DNA of 64,000 nucleotides from Thiothrix subterranea (GCF_030930995.1 NZ_CP133217.1:4020001-4084000); one strand, 5' to 3'. Shown: positions 1 to 15,000, counted from the stretch's first letter. A program made the numbers and translations. The notes: generated by a model from the sequence alone, not told the origin.

Positions 1-3000
1 TTAACGGCATTACCCGCCGTATCCTTACCCGATAACACCACCGTAATCCCCGCCAGCACCGGCTCGCTGCTATCTTGCAACGAATCGTTGTTCCGATCCA
101 ACCACACCCAATCACCCAGCGAACCCTGCATATTCGCGTAAAGCAGGTCTTGATCGACGACCGCCGTGCCAGAGAAGACCGTGACGGCAATTCGTGCATC
201 CTGACCGCCATCCACATCACCGCTTGGCGCATACGGGCTTGGGTCAGTCGTGGTAATCACATAATCACCCGGCGGTACCGCTGCAAAGCTGTATTCACCG
301 TTGTCATTGGTGGTCGTGGTTTGCACGGGCTTGCCATCCAGCAATAAGGTGACAGTGACACCCGGCATACCGGTATCCGCATCATTCAAATCGCCGTCAC
401 GGTCAGTATCATCGCGCACCTGACCGGTAATATTCACCGGATAAGTGTCGAGGAAATCATGCCCCTGCTTGTCATCACCCGACGCCAAGGTCACGCTAAC
501 CGTGTTGTCGTTTGCACCGTCCACATCAGCGGTGGAAAGCCAACCATTGCGGTCGGTTTCACGCACGCTGTACGTACCCGGTTGCACATTTTCAAACACG
601 TAGACGCCGTTGGTATCGGTCATTTCGGTGGCAACGAGCGTGTCACCCAGCCACAAACTCACGCTAATGCTGGCAATGCCATTTTCCGCATCGCTCAACA
701 CGCCGTTACCGTTAGCATCATCGCGCACTTGACCACTCAAACGCGCTGGCATGTAGTCGAGGAAGTCATTATTGGCGGACACTTGCCCACTGTTCACGGT
801 AACGCTGATAGCGTCTTTATCCACCACCGTGCTGCCTTGTGTTCCGGCTTCGCTGCCGGTTGAAACTGCCGTTGATGGATTGGTTTCAGTAACAGTGTAC
901 GTACCCGGTGGCACGGCAATGCTGTAATGACCCGCTGTATCCGTGGTTGTTTCCAGTGTTACCGGGTTGCCGAGCACATCCGTTCCGGTAACGGTCACAA
1001 CCACACCCGACACAGGAATGTCATCGTCGTTTTGCACACCGTTCGCATTGCGGTCATCCAACACCGTACCGCTGATGGTGGCAGGCACAATGCCCGCATC
1101 CACCGTTTGATTGCCGACGGTGGAAATCACCGTAACAGCCACTTTACCGGCAGCATCGACATCGGAATCCAGCGCATCATCACTGCCGTTATTGCTGGCG
1201 GTAAACTGCGCCCCTTGCGGCAATACAAACTGCACACTGTAATCACCCGGCAAGACGCCCGTGAAATTGTAGAAGCCGGTCGCATCCGTGGCTTGCGTCG
1301 CCACCACATTGCCACTGCCATCCAGCAAATTCACCGTCACGTTGCCAATACCCGCTTCACCCGCGTCTTGTAGACCGTTGTTGTTCTGATCCAGCCAGAC
1401 GTGATCGCCGAGTTCACCCGGTTGAATACCGGCATCGACATCGGTCACGCTTGTTGATGAATTCAGCACAAAACTGGGGCTACGTCCGCTTGCCACTTGC
1501 ACATCGGAATCGCGGGTATCATCGTCCCCCTGATCCGGCGTGACGAATACCATCGTGGCAGGCTGCACGGTTTCGACCAAATAGTCACCCGGTAGAATGC
1601 CCGTAAAGTTGTACTCACCATCGCCCCCCGTGGTAGTGGTAGCAACCACTGCGCCGGTTTTGGCATCCAGCAAATTCACCCGTACCCCCGGCACACCGGC
1701 TTCTTCCGCCGCATCATCGAGGCCATTGGCGTTACGGTCAATCCACACCCGTCCGCTGACAGCGGCTGGCAAAATCCCCGCATCCACACTCGCAATGGTT
1801 TGCCCAGAAGCCAACACAACCGGCGCAATCCCACTGCTATTGGCATCAGAATCAAGGACATCATCCCCCACCACATCTTGCTGGGTAAAAACAATGCCTT
1901 GCGGTGCGACCCATTGGACTTGGTAATTGCCCGGAATCAGCTTATCAAACTGGTAGAAACCGGCTGCATCGGTAGTAGTACTCGCCACCGTTGCACCATT
2001 GCTATCCAGCAAGTTCACCGTCATGCCGGTAATCGCAGGCTCATTAGCCTCTTGCAAACCGTTCTGGTTAGCGTCGAGCCACACGTAATCACCGAGGCGA
2101 CCGCGTTGATAGAAACCGGCATCCACTGCCAGCGTCGCGCCATTGACCAAGCTTACCTTGACATGACCGTTCGCATCCGCATCGGAATCCGTGTCACCGT
2201 TGCTGCCTTGCTTAGCCGGGCTGCGTTCGTAACCGGTCGGCACACTGAACGTGACCAGATAATCGACTGGTAACAATTTACTGAACAGATACGCGCCTGT
2301 GCCATCGGTCAGCACCGCTTTCACCTGCTCATCCGCGTCAGGGCTGCCGTTATTGTTAGCATCGCGGTACAACGCCACCATGACACCCGCCAAACCCGGT
2401 TCTTCGGCATCTTGCACACCGTTAGCATTCAAGTCGTGCCATACCTTATCCCCTAAGGCCACCAGCGTTGCATAACCAAAGTCCAAACCACTGGTATTTT
2501 GCGAAGGCTTAATCACGGCAAGCGTCTGGTGATCTTTCACCCCATCCGGGTCGCCGGTTTGCTGGGAACCCGCAGGCAAGCTGGCAGGATCAACATTCAC
2601 GGTATACGTACCCGGCGGCAAATCGGCAGCGCTGTACGCACCTTGCCCGTCGGTCGTCAAGGTCGCAACCGGATTGCCGCTGCTATCCAACACCGTGACA
2701 CTCACGCTCGCCAGCACGGATTCGCCGCCATCACGCACGCCATCACTGTTAGTATCTGTCCACACTACCCCGCTAAGGCTGCCTTTCTGTTTGCTGTCAA
2801 GGAAATCATTCCCGGTGCTGTGTTGTGCCGAAGCCAGCGTCACTGCCACACGGTTGTCATTGGTAGCGTCGATGTCAGCGGTGGAACTCCACAATGCCAA
2901 ATCGGTTTCCACAATCACGTAGTTACCCGGTTTCAGATTGCTGAACAAGTAGTTACCTTGGCTGTCTGTCGCAGTTTGCGCCACTTCCACATCGTCCAGC

Positions 3001-6000
3001 AGCAGAGTCATGGTGACACCCGGAATACCGGTTTCTGTGTCAGTCAATGCACCGTTGTAATTGGCATCATCGCGGACTTGCCCGGCAATGCTGCCCACCC
3101 GGTAATCGAAGAAATCATTTCGCTCGGAAGTACTGCCACCTGCAACCGGCGTCATGACTTCATCCATGCCAATCACGCTTGCACCCGCTGCTGAACCGGC
3201 TTTGCTGCCACTCGAAATATAATCCGCCGGATTGGTTTCTTTGAGGGTGTATTGACCCGCAGGCACGGTGAAACTGTACAAACCGTTAGCATCCGTGGTG
3301 GTGGTTTCGGTGATCTCGACACCGAAAGCGTCTTTGCCGCTCAGCGTCACCGTTACCCCGACAATCACCCGTTCGCCAGTGTCTTGCACGCCGTTGGCAT
3401 TGGCATCGTCGATCACGTAGCCGGAGACAGTCGCCGGGGCTAAACCCAAGTCCAAGGTAACATCTGCCGCAGCCGATGCCAGCGTTACCGCCGGTGTCAT
3501 CAAGGTAGCGGGATCCGCATCGGAATCCGCTGCATCATCGCCGCCTTGATCGACAGTAGTAGCTGCCATACCGGTTGGCAGGCTGAAGCCCACGCGGTAT
3601 TCACCCGGCAATACCATGAACTGATACTTGCCATCTTGAGCCGTGGTGGTAGTAATGGCATTGCCGCCCACATCCAACATCGGCTTGCCGTCTTTATCCA
3701 GCAAATTGACCACCAAACCGGCAACCACAGGTTCTGCCGCGTCTTGTTTGCCATTACCATTCAGGTCTTGCCAAACGTAATCACCCAGTTTGGCTGGCAC
3801 AATTCCCGCATCCACGGTTTGGTTGCCGACACCGGATACAATCGTAACTGCAATCTTGCCATCGGTTGCCGGGTCAGAATCAAGCGTGTCATCCAAGCCT
3901 TGATTAGCCGTTACCAGCGTCATTCCGGCTGGCACAACGAATTGCACAGTGTAATCGCCCGGCAATACTGCCGCGAAATTATAGAAACCTGTGGCATCGG
4001 TGATTTGCGTAGCGACTACCGCGCCATTGCTATCCAGCAAGTTAACGGTAATGTTCGCAATACCCGGCTCACTGCTGTCTTGCAGGTTATTGCCATTGCT
4101 ATCCAGCCATACCCGATCACCCAAGGCGCCCGGTTCAATCCCGGCGTCAACATCGGTAATGCTGTCACCGGATGTCACGCTAAAGGTATGGCTCTTGCCA
4201 GATTCCAGAGTGACATCGCTGTCTTTGCTGTCATCACCGCCTTGATCTTGGGTAACGAAGCCCATATTGGCAGGCTCCAGCACTTGCACCTGATAATCAC
4301 CCGGCAGTACGCCAATGAAGCGATAAATACCGTCAGCACCGGTAGTCGTGGTTGCCACCACTTTGCCCGTTTTCACGTCAATTAAATTGACACCGACACC
4401 CACGACACCGGCTTCCGTGCCGATACCTTCATCCTGTGCATTCGGGGTATTGTTGTCGATCCAAACACGACCGCTGATAGCCGCTGGCGTAATCCCAGCA
4501 TCAATCCCAAGCTGTGTTTCACCGGAACTCAATGTCACGGTTGCCAAGCCATTGCTATCCACATCGGAATCCAAGGCCGCGTCTGTACCTTGCTTGGCAG
4601 TCGTGAAGCTCATCCCGGTTGGGGCAACAAACTTGACGCTGTACGCAGTCGGCGTCAGATCACTGAACACGTAATTACCATTGCTATCCGTCACGGTGGT
4701 TGCCAAGGTTTGAGCAGCACTATCCAGCAACTGCACTTCCACACCTGCCATGAGTGGCTCGGCGGCATCTTGCACACCATTAGCATTGGCATCCAGCCAC
4801 ACGTAATCACCGAGCTTGGCGAGTTGGTAGAAACCGGCATCAATCGTGGCATTCGCCCCCGTTTTCAGACTCACTGCCACCTGCCCATTAGCATCCGTAT
4901 CGGAATCTTTGCCATCATCCGCGCCCTGATTTTGCGGGCTGCGTAAATAGCCATTGGGTAGGGTGAATTTCACCAGATAATCCAACGGTAACAAATTAGG
5001 GAACAGGTAAGCACCGCTGGCGGGTGTCACCACCGAATGGAGTTGCTCATCCGACTCCGCCACCGCGTTACCATTGGCATCACGGTACAACATCACGGTG
5101 ACACCCGCCAAACCGGGTTCGCCGTCATCCTGAATACCGTTGGCATTCAGGTCGTGCCACACACGATCGCCAAGGAAGACATTGCCGACATAACCAAAGT
5201 CCAGACCGCTGGTCACTTGCATCGGCATCACTTCTGCGGTGGTTTGGTGATCCAGCACAGCATCAGGATCGCCGGTTTGCTGTGTCCCTGCGGGCAAGGT
5301 TGCAGGATCAATCTGGACGGTGTAGTTACCCGGTGGCAAATCCGCTGCTGTATAAGCGCCGGTATTGTCCGTAGTCAACGTGGCAACTACGCTGCCATTG
5401 CTATCCAGCACCTTCACGGTCATGTTCGGAATACCCGTTTCTTCGGCATCACGCACGCCGTCAGTATCGGTATCTGTCCACACTACTCCGCTAAGGCTGC
5501 CTTTCTGTTTGCTGTCAAGGAAATCATTCCCGGTGCTGTGTTGTGCCGAAGCCAGCGTCACTGCCACACGGTTGTCGTTTGCGCCCTCAATGTCAGCAGT
5601 GGAATCCCACAGTGCCAGATCGGTTTCCACGACCACATAGTTACCCGGTTGCAGATTGGTAAACGAGTATTTACCGTCGTTATCCGTAGCCGTTCTTGCC
5701 ACTTCCACATCGTCCAGCAGCAGGGTCATGGTGACACCCGGAATACCGGTTTCTGTGTCAGTCAATGCACCGTTGTAATTGGCATCATCGCGGACTTGCC
5801 CGGCAATGCTGCCCACCCGGTAATCGAAGAAATCATTGCGCTCGGAAGTACTGCCACCTGCAACCGGCGTCATGACTTCATCCATGCCAATCACGCTTGC
5901 ACCCGATGCTGAACCGGCTTTGCTGCCACTCGAAATATAATCCGCCGGATTGGTTTCTTTGAGGGTGTATTGACCCGCAGGCACGGTGAAACTGTACAAA

Positions 6001-9000
6001 CCGTTAGCATCCGTAGTGGTGGTTTCGGTGATCTCGACACCGAAAGTGTCTTTGCCGCTCAGTGTCACCGTTACCCCGACAATCACCCGTTCACCCGTGT
6101 CTTGCACGCCGTTAGCATTGGCATCGTCGATCACGTAGCCGGAGATTGTCGCCGGGGCTAAACCCAAGTCCAAGGTAACATCTGCCGCAGCGGATGCCAG
6201 CGTTACCGCCGGTGTCATCAAAGTGGCAGGATCCGCATCGGAATCCGCTGCATCATCGCCGCCTTGATCGACAGTAGTAGCCGCCATACCGGTTGGCAGG
6301 CTGAAGCCCACGCGGTATTCACCCGGCAATACCATGAACTGATACTTGCCATCTTGAGCCGTGGTGGTAGTAATGGCATTGCCGCCCACATCCAACATCG
6401 GCTTGCCATCTTTATCCAGCAAATTGACCACCAAACCGGCAACCACAGGTTCTGCCGCGTCTTGTTTGCCATTACCATTCAGGTCTTGCCAAACGTAATC
6501 ACCCAGTTTGGCTGGCACAATTCCCGCATCCACCGTTTGATTGCCAACACCGGACACAATCGTAACCGCAATCTTGCCATCGGCTGCTGGGTCAGAATCC
6601 AGCGTGTCATCCAAGCCTTGATTAGCCGTTACCAGCGTCATTCCGGCTGGCACAACGAATTGCACGGTGTAATCGCCCGGCAATACTGCCGCGAAATTAT
6701 AGAACCCAGTGGCATCGGTAATTTGCGTAGCGACTACCGCGCCATTGCTATCCAGCAAGTTAACGGTAATGTTGGCAATACCCGGTTCACCACTGTCTTG
6801 CAGGTTATTGCCATTGCTATCCAACCATACCCGATCACCCAAGGCGCCTGGCTCGATTCCCGCATCAATATCACTCACCGTATTGCCGGAAGTGACCGTG
6901 AATACCTGGCTCTTGCCATCGGTTGGCGTGACATCACTGTCTTTGCTGTCATCGCCGCCCTGATCTTGCTTAACAAAACCCATATTCGCAGGCTCAATGA
7001 CTTGCACCTGATAATCACCGGGCAAAACGCCAATGAAGCGGTAAATACCGTCAGCACCGGTGGTCGTGGTTGCCACAACGTTACCCGTGTTGGTGTCAAT
7101 CAAATTAACCCCAACCCCGACAACGCCTGCTTCCACGCCGTCATCGGTCGCATTCGGCGTATCGTTATCAATCCACACGCGCCCAGTAATGGCGGCTGGG
7201 GTAATTCCCGCATCCACCGTGAGCAAGTTCGTGCCGGAAACCAGCGTCGCATTCGCCATACCGCCACCATCCACATCCGAATCCAGCGCCGTATCACCGC
7301 CTTGCAGTGCCGAGGTAAAACTCATCCCGGCGGGGGCAGTGAACTTGACACCGTAAGCCGCCGGTGGCAAATCCGCAAACACATACCGACCATTCGCATC
7401 CGTCGTCGTGCTTGCCAATTGCGCCCCCGCCGCGTCTAGCAACTGCACTGCCATCCCCGCAATCACGGGTTCAGCGGCATCTTGCACACCGTTGGCATCC
7501 GCATCCAGCCACACGTAATCGCCTAACTGACCCAATTGGTAGAAACCTGCATCAATCGTGGCATTCGTCCCCGTTTTCAGACTAACCGCCGCTTGCCCAT
7601 TAGCATCGGCATCGGAATCTTTCGCGTCATCCGCGCCCTGATTCTGCGGGCTGCGTACATAGCCATTCGGCAGGGTGAAATTCACCAGATAATCCAACGG
7701 CAATAAATCATGGAATGCGTAAGCGCCAGTGGCGGGCGTTACAACCGATTGGAGTTGCTCACCCGACTCTGCCAAGCCATTGCCATTGCCATCGAGGTAC
7801 AAGGTAGCGGTCACGCCCGCCAGCCCCGGTTCACCGGCATCCTGAATACCGTTAGCATTCAAGTCGTGCCATACAAAATCACCCAAGAAGACATTGCCCA
7901 CATAACCAAAGTCCAAGCCACTGGTTACTTGCGCAGGCTTCACCTCGGCATTGGTTTGGTGATCCAATAAGCCATCGGGGTCGCCGGTTTGCTGCATTCC
8001 TGCGGGCAAGGTGGCGGGGTCAAGTTGTACGCGGTAATCGCCCGGTGGCAAATTCGCCGCCGTATACACGCCGCTACTATCCGTGATCAAGGTCGCCACA
8101 ACCGTACCGTTGCTATCCAACACTTTAACGGTAACGCTGGGAATACCGGTTTCGGCGGCATCACGCACCCCGTCGGTATTCGTATCGGTCCACACGACTC
8201 CACTGAGACCGCCTTGTTGCTTAGCATCGAGGAAATCATTCCCCGTGCTGGCTTGTGCGGAAGCCAATACCACCGGAATACGGTTGTCATTAGTGCCTTG
8301 CGTATCGGCGGTGGATTGCCATTGGGCAAAATCCGTTTCCACCACCGTGTAATTGCCCGGTGTCAACGCATTGAAAAGGTAAGCGCCGCTGCTGTTCGTG
8401 GTCGTGGTTGCCACTTCCACCCCATCAGCCGGATTACCGTCACCGTTTGGATCGGTAAACAACGTCACCGTCACACCTGCCATGCCGCTATCCGCATCCG
8501 CCAGCTCGCCGTCATAATCCACGTCTTCGCGCACTTGACCGGCAATGCTGCCCAAGCGGTAATCAAGGAAGTTATTGTTTTCTGACGGTGTGCCGCCAAG
8601 TGCCGGTGTGGTTAATGCATCCGCATCCACCACCGCTGCACCCACCGCATTACCGGGCAGGCTGGCGCTGGAAACGTAATTGACCGGATTGGTTTCGCTC
8701 ACCGCATACGTGCCGGGCGCTAATTTATCGAAACGGTAGAAACCATTGGCATCCGTGGTCGTGGTCAATGCCGCGACCGGATTCCCAAACACATCCGTGC
8801 CCGTCAGCGTCAGCGTTACCCCGGCAATACCGGTTTCACCCGAATCTTGCGTGCCATTGGCATTGCGGTCTTCGATCACGAAACCTGAAACGCTGGTAAT
8901 CGCTAAACCGGCATCCAAGGTCAGGTTTTCATCACCCGACGCCAAGGTCACGACCGGCGTCATGCTGGTAGCCAAGACCGCATCCGAATCCGCTGCATCA

Positions 9001-12000
9001 TTACCGCCTTGATCCAAGGCGCTGAATACCGCACTCGCAGGCAGGTTAAAGCTCACCCGATACGTTCCCGGCAATACGACAAATGCATATTTGCCATTGG
9101 CATCGGTAACGGCAGTAACCGGGTTTCCACCCATATCGTTTACCGGATTACCGCTGGCATCGAGCAAGTTAACCGTCATACCAACCACTGGCGGTTCGGT
9201 TGCACCTTGTGTGCCGTCAGCATCGCGATCCAGCCATGCAAAATCACCGAGTTTGGCGGGTAGAATCCCCGCATCCACGGTTTGATTGCCGACACCGGAC
9301 ACAATGGTGACCGCAATCTTGCCATCGGCGCTTGGGTCAGAATCAAGGGTGTCATCCGTGCCTTGATTCGCTGTTACCAACGTCATACCGGCTGGCGCAA
9401 TGAATTGCACCGTGTAAGCGCCCGGCAAGACTGCTGCGAAGTCATAGAAACCGGTCGCATCGGTGGCTTGCGTTGCCACTACCGCACCACTGCCATCCAG
9501 TAAGTTAACGGTAACATTGGCAACGCCCGGTTCACCGCTGTCTTGCAGATTATTGCTATTCAAATCCAACCAAACGCGATCACCCAAGCGCCCCGGCTCG
9601 ATCCCTGCATCCAAGTCGGTCACGGTATCGCCAGAACTGACGGTGAATACCTGACTTTTGCCGTTTGCCACCTCAACATCACTGTCTTTGGTGTCATCGC
9701 CACCCTGATTTTGTGCCACAAAGCCCATATTCGCAGGCTCTAGCACTTGCACCTGATAACTGCCTGGCAACACACCGGTAAAGGTATACAAACCATCTGC
9801 CCCCGTGGTGGTGGTTGCCACCACAGCGCCACTGGTCGTATCAATCAAATTGACCGAGACACCGACCACGCCATCTTCCGCGCTGATGCCGTCGTCTTGT
9901 GCATTGGGAACATTATTGTCAATCCATACCCGACCGCTTACCGCTGCCGGACGTACCCCAGCATCCAGCGTCAGGTTCTTTTCACCGGATTGCACCACCG
10001 CGCTGGTAATACCATCCGTGCCAACATCGCTATCTTGCGCGTCGTTAGCACCTTGATTTTGGCTGGTGAACGTCATGCCCGCAGGCAAGCTGAACGTCAC
10101 GGTGTAATTGCCGGGATACAAATCGTCAAAACCGTACACCCCACTGGCATCGGTGGTTTTGCTGATCGCCGCTAACGCTGCCCCATCCCCGCGTGTACCG
10201 CTAAGTGTCACGGTTGTACCCGCCACACCCGGCTCACCCACGTCTTGCATACCGTTGCCGTTGGCATCAAACCACAGCAAATCACCCACGCTCGCCGCCC
10301 GGTAAAAGCCCGCGTCGAAATCGCGCAGCGTAGCGCCACCGCTCAAGGTAAAGGTCGCGGTACGTCCGGTTAACACATCCGCATCCGAATTTTTGGCTAA
10401 ATCTGCGCCTTGGCTGGCAGTAACAAACCCGGAAAAACCCTCAGGCTTAGCAAATTCCAGCAAATAATTACCCGGCGTAACATTGCTAAACAGATACAAA
10501 CCACTGGCATCCGTGGTCGTGGTTTTAACCACCGTCGTACCGGTGCTATCCAGCAAACGCACGGTGACACCGGCAATACCGGGTTCGCCATCATCTTGAA
10601 TACCGTTACCATTGCGATCTTCCCACACCCGATCACCGACGCTGGCGAAATTCACGAAACCGAAATCGGCATCCACATACGCCTGCCCTTCCGCCAAGGT
10701 CACGCTGTGCGGATTATTGTCCGTCGTGAGGGTGTAACCCACCAAATCGGCATCCGTTGTATCAATCTTGACTTTGTAATTGCCGGGTTGCAAACCACTG
10801 AACAGATAAGCACCATTGGTATCCGTATCGGTGGTATCCAAGGTATTGCCTGCACTGTCTTGCAACAGGATGGTGACATTGGCAAGGTTGGTGGTTTCGC
10901 TGGCGTCTTGCACACCATCGCCGTTGGCATCCAACCACACCCGATCCCCGATACTGGCAGCACGGAACAAACCCGCATCCACCTTCGGGTCATGCACGCC
11001 AAAGCCCAAGGTAATCAACGCACTGCGCCCATCGACCGGATTCATGTCGCTGTCGCTGGTGTCATCTGCTCCTTGATCTTTTGCGGATAAGCTATAACCG
11101 GCAGGGCGTACCACTTCCACGTAGTAGCTACCGGCCGATAAATTGGTAAATTCATACTTGCCTGCGGAATCAGTACGCAGATTTTTCAGCTCTACCCCGT
11201 CTTTATCCAGCAATTTCACCAGCACATTGGAAAGCCCTTGCTCGCCCACGTCTTGCATACCGTTTTGGTTCACATCGTTCCAAACGGTATCGCCAAGGCT
11301 GGCAGGCGGTGGCACTAAGCCAATATCCAAAGTTAGGTTGGAGAAATCATCGCCGGTGGGATCGGTGATACTGCCTGCATTATCACCCATTGGTTCGTTG
11401 CCCGTGGGTACACCACCCGGTGGCGGTGGATTGGCAGACAACGTAATCAAGCCAGTACGGATGCCGGTGGACGTCAACGCGCCCGCTGCATAACCGTGTT
11501 GATCCACGGCTTCATTGCCATTGCCCTCTTCTGTTGCGCCATCCGGCACAACCGAGGCTTGCCAGCCGAACAGTTTACCGCTGCTCTGGAACTGTCCCGC
11601 CGGAATCTTGATGTAATACTGTCCCGAAGCCAATGGCTCAAACAAGAAGCGCCCTGCCCCCACAACACCCGTGGTGGTAGTTGCCACTTTCTTATCCGCA
11701 CTGTCATACAAATCCACGGTGATACCGTCGGGTGCTGGCGCATCCACGCCCACGTCATACAGGCCGTTTTGATTGTTATCGGCAAAGATAAAGTCGCCGA
11801 TGGAATACGCCGCGACTTGCACCGATACATTGTTGGAACGCAGGAACTGTGGCGGGTCAATGGATGTGGTATCAAACGCAAAACGGTTGGTGTACAGATC
11901 GCCCGGTTTATTGGCATTTGCCGAATTCGGGTCGCTGGTATCACCGGCTTGCAGGGTGAACTGTGCGGTCATCCCTTTACGTGGATTGCCATCTTTTTCC

Positions 12001-15000
12001 AAGTCATAGTGGGAAACAAATTTCAACGCGGTGACTGCTGCAAAATTAGCAGGACAACTCGCCGTACCAAACGCCGCTTCCAAACACCAATTGGTGGTGC
12101 CTTCCGCCGCATTTTCATCAGGGTTGTAATTGATAGTTTCAGGCGCATCGGCACTGTAATACCAATCACCCAAGGTCGGGAACGGATCAGCTCCCGTTGG
12201 CGATGAACCATCCAGCCAAGTAATCGTGGGTGCGGCGGTTAATACCAATTTTCCGTGGAAATTCGAGGCGGGAGTACGCGCCGATTTCGCCGCCGCACCA
12301 TCGCCACCGCCCGACAAGAACGGCAGCACATCAATAATGGTCGGTTTATCAATCTTAAAGGCAGGTGCAAAATTTGCCCATGACAAAGTGTAAACTTGAT
12401 CATCATTCAAGTCATCCAGTGGCATATCCACTTTCTTGGCAACCTGAATGGAACCGGTTTGCTCCAGTCTGATGGAATGAATATCGGAACGCGCAGACAG
12501 CGCCGTAATCACATTATCCGCCCGCATCTCGGCGTAATTGACCACCGATGTGCCATTTGGTGCAAGCGGGTCGGTGTCCGTACAGAAAATGCGTGGCGGA
12601 ATAATGGTATTCGCCGTGACATTGCCGAAATTCCACAATAAGCGCGTGTAACCCGGCTTAGGGTTGCCATTACGGTCGGTGTTATATTCCACCAAGCTAG
12701 GCGGTGTACCGCCTGCTTGCGCAGTAGTACAACTACCGTTATAGGTAGCTTCTGGCGGCAATTCGTCAATAATTTGTAGGTTTTCTGCTGCTGACGGTTT
12801 CGGCAAAGTGGATTGCACCGCCGTATTCACTTTCCAAACAATTTGGCTGCCTGCCAAGGTATTTGCCGTGTTACCCGGTATCGCCACTGGCTCTAATGAT
12901 TCGGAATCCAGCGTCATTTTAATGCGCGAAATCGTCACACGGTCGCCGTCGGTATCGCCTGTTTCAGGTGACGCATCGTAATTGCGGGCTGTCCAACTAC
13001 CCAATGCCGTAGCCGTACCACCTGCTTTCCAGTTATCGGCACGCACCCCACCAAAGTTGGCTGCTACCGTACCCACGGGAATCGTTTGACCCGCGTAAGG
13101 GCCTGAATGGAATTTGTCACGAATTTTCAATGGCACAACAAAACGCATTTCATGCCCAGGATCAAACGCAACACCAGCCGCTTTTGCGGTATCTGTCAAG
13201 CGAACACGAGTTGCATTAACCTCATCAATACCACCCGGTACTTGAGTCGGATCAGTAAACCAACCACCAACGGGTACGCCGTCGTCACAACGTGCAGCAC
13301 GGGCTTTAGCCCAATCCCCATGATAACGCCCGGTAGTAATGTCGTAATCCTTTGTGCCATCATGATTTCGGTCGAGCGGATCATCCCCCGTCAGATCAAT
13401 ATGACCGTATTCGACCACATAATTGCGGTAATCAAAACCATTGGGCGCATACGTACCTACATACGCATACGTTCCCGCTGTACCACCCGTATCACCACGG
13501 TCTGTTAAACGCTGAACAGTATTATCAAACACATCGCATGACATCGGATTTTCTAACGATTTTGTACCATTATTAACATAATGAACCCAACCCGCATAAA
13601 ACTGCTCTGGTTCCATTTCACCATCGCCGCCATGCCAAGATGATGGACTGGTATAAGTGTAAGCAGTAACCGCATCATTCACATTTTTAATATTACGTTT
13701 ATTGAAAGAACCGCGAATTGTTAATAAATATTCTGTGGGGCCTAAACGGTTATTGCCACGTAGCCCATTCATTGGCGCACCGTCATAACCCGGTTCAAGA
13801 TCTGTACCATAGTTGGATGTACCCGACAGACCATTGGGATCAAAATCGCTCAAGACACTAGAAAGGTATACGCTACCTTGGTCATCCATCGCCCCATCGG
13901 TCATATCGATAGAGCGGAAAGGAATGAAGAACTGCACACGGTAATCGGCGGCATAATAAGGGCCCGCTGAATAATCAACACCACCAAAACCCAAAGTCGG
14001 GTAATGTGTGCCGGATAAGTCAACATTATTGAGCGTTGCAGTGAATGCTACAGAAGTAGGGTCAGTCGGAGTATCCCGTACTAACTGGCACGTGCCAGAA
14101 TTTAGTGCATGGTATTTATAAGAACCGTTATCAAACGATGGGTAATAGCTTTTACTACCGAATACCTCACCACCCCATTGCGAGGGGTTATCTCTACATT
14201 CTGTGACATAAAATTCTAACGGAAAATCTGCGCCACTTTCGGCTAATGCTGTCGCCTTAAACGTGTCTTTAAATACAATCGGCTGGTTAACTGCCTCAAT
14301 ACCCGTTTTCCTAGCAGCCGCCAAACGTATCAAGCTGTAAGTGTAATAACCTGCTTCGTTGTCCGCCGTATTAATAACACCATCACCGTTCAAGTCTTTA
14401 ACCGCACGAACACCAGTATCCGCGTTATAAAAACCGTGCGTGGTATTGATGGAATGCACCAAATCATAAGCAGGCTGTGCTGAAATCTTAATCGGGCCTA
14501 CGTCTGCATAGGTAGCGCCCGTGGCATTCTCAGTAACGCCGTCATCCGCCATCGAATACACCCGCTGACTGGAGGTGTAATCTGAACCGTTCCATGACTT
14601 ACCGGAAATTTTTACGTTAACCGTTAAAGACTTTTGTTGCCCTTCGCTGAATTCACCAAGGTTACACGTCAATTTCCAACTACCGCTGCCATTATCGACA
14701 ATCGCAGAGGCAGGCGTTGTGCCGCCCCCAGCCTTCGGCGTACAGGCAACCGGTAAGCTATCAAACTGAATAACGGCATTCGTGCTGGGTGTAATCGTTT
14801 GCTCAAGCACTACGTTCTTCAAATTGGGTGCACCGGGATCATAACCATCAGCGGTAATCGACCAAATGTGGCTCACTGAGTCCTGGGTACGCACTACACC
14901 ATTCCCTTCGCCACAGTCCTCGCCGTCAATACGTTGATCAGCAGTATCAGCACAACTACCCAGTACATTGAAAGGCGCAGTACCATCAACTGTACCCGGC

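Larger units (their letters stand above)
1..11830 (-). repeat. Array of ~35 SdrD B-like coding repeats in 8-domain superrepeats
   Basis: Domain repeats of about 340 bases recur throughout the giant gene. On top of these lies a longer period: the same landmark (a TCCACGGTTTG or TCCACCGTTTG variant on the plus strand) occurs at 1099, 3811, 6529 and 9274. Spacings are 2,712, 2,718 and 2,745 bases, that is 904, 906 and 915 codons. Each superrepeat holds eight domains in the same order, including variants with QVRDDANYNG and NNTPNAQDEG-type cores. Period lengths are all multiples of three, so the frame is kept. The N-terminal-most units (9,300-11,830) are the most diverged. This is a coding repeat, not a CRISPR array. 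Confidence 0.9.

Noticed and set aside
6264-7439. Plus-strand open frame of 391 codons, and similar ones at 3546-4385, 5037-5912, 2499-3194
   Set aside because: They lie opposite the giant repeat gene and repeat with its 2,718-base period. Codon bias of the minus frame (NG, D, G codons) creates long antisense frames. No ribosome sites.
1-11830. CRISPR-like direct repeats
   Set aside because: Repeats are in-frame protein domains of about 340 bases with no short unit and no unique spacers.
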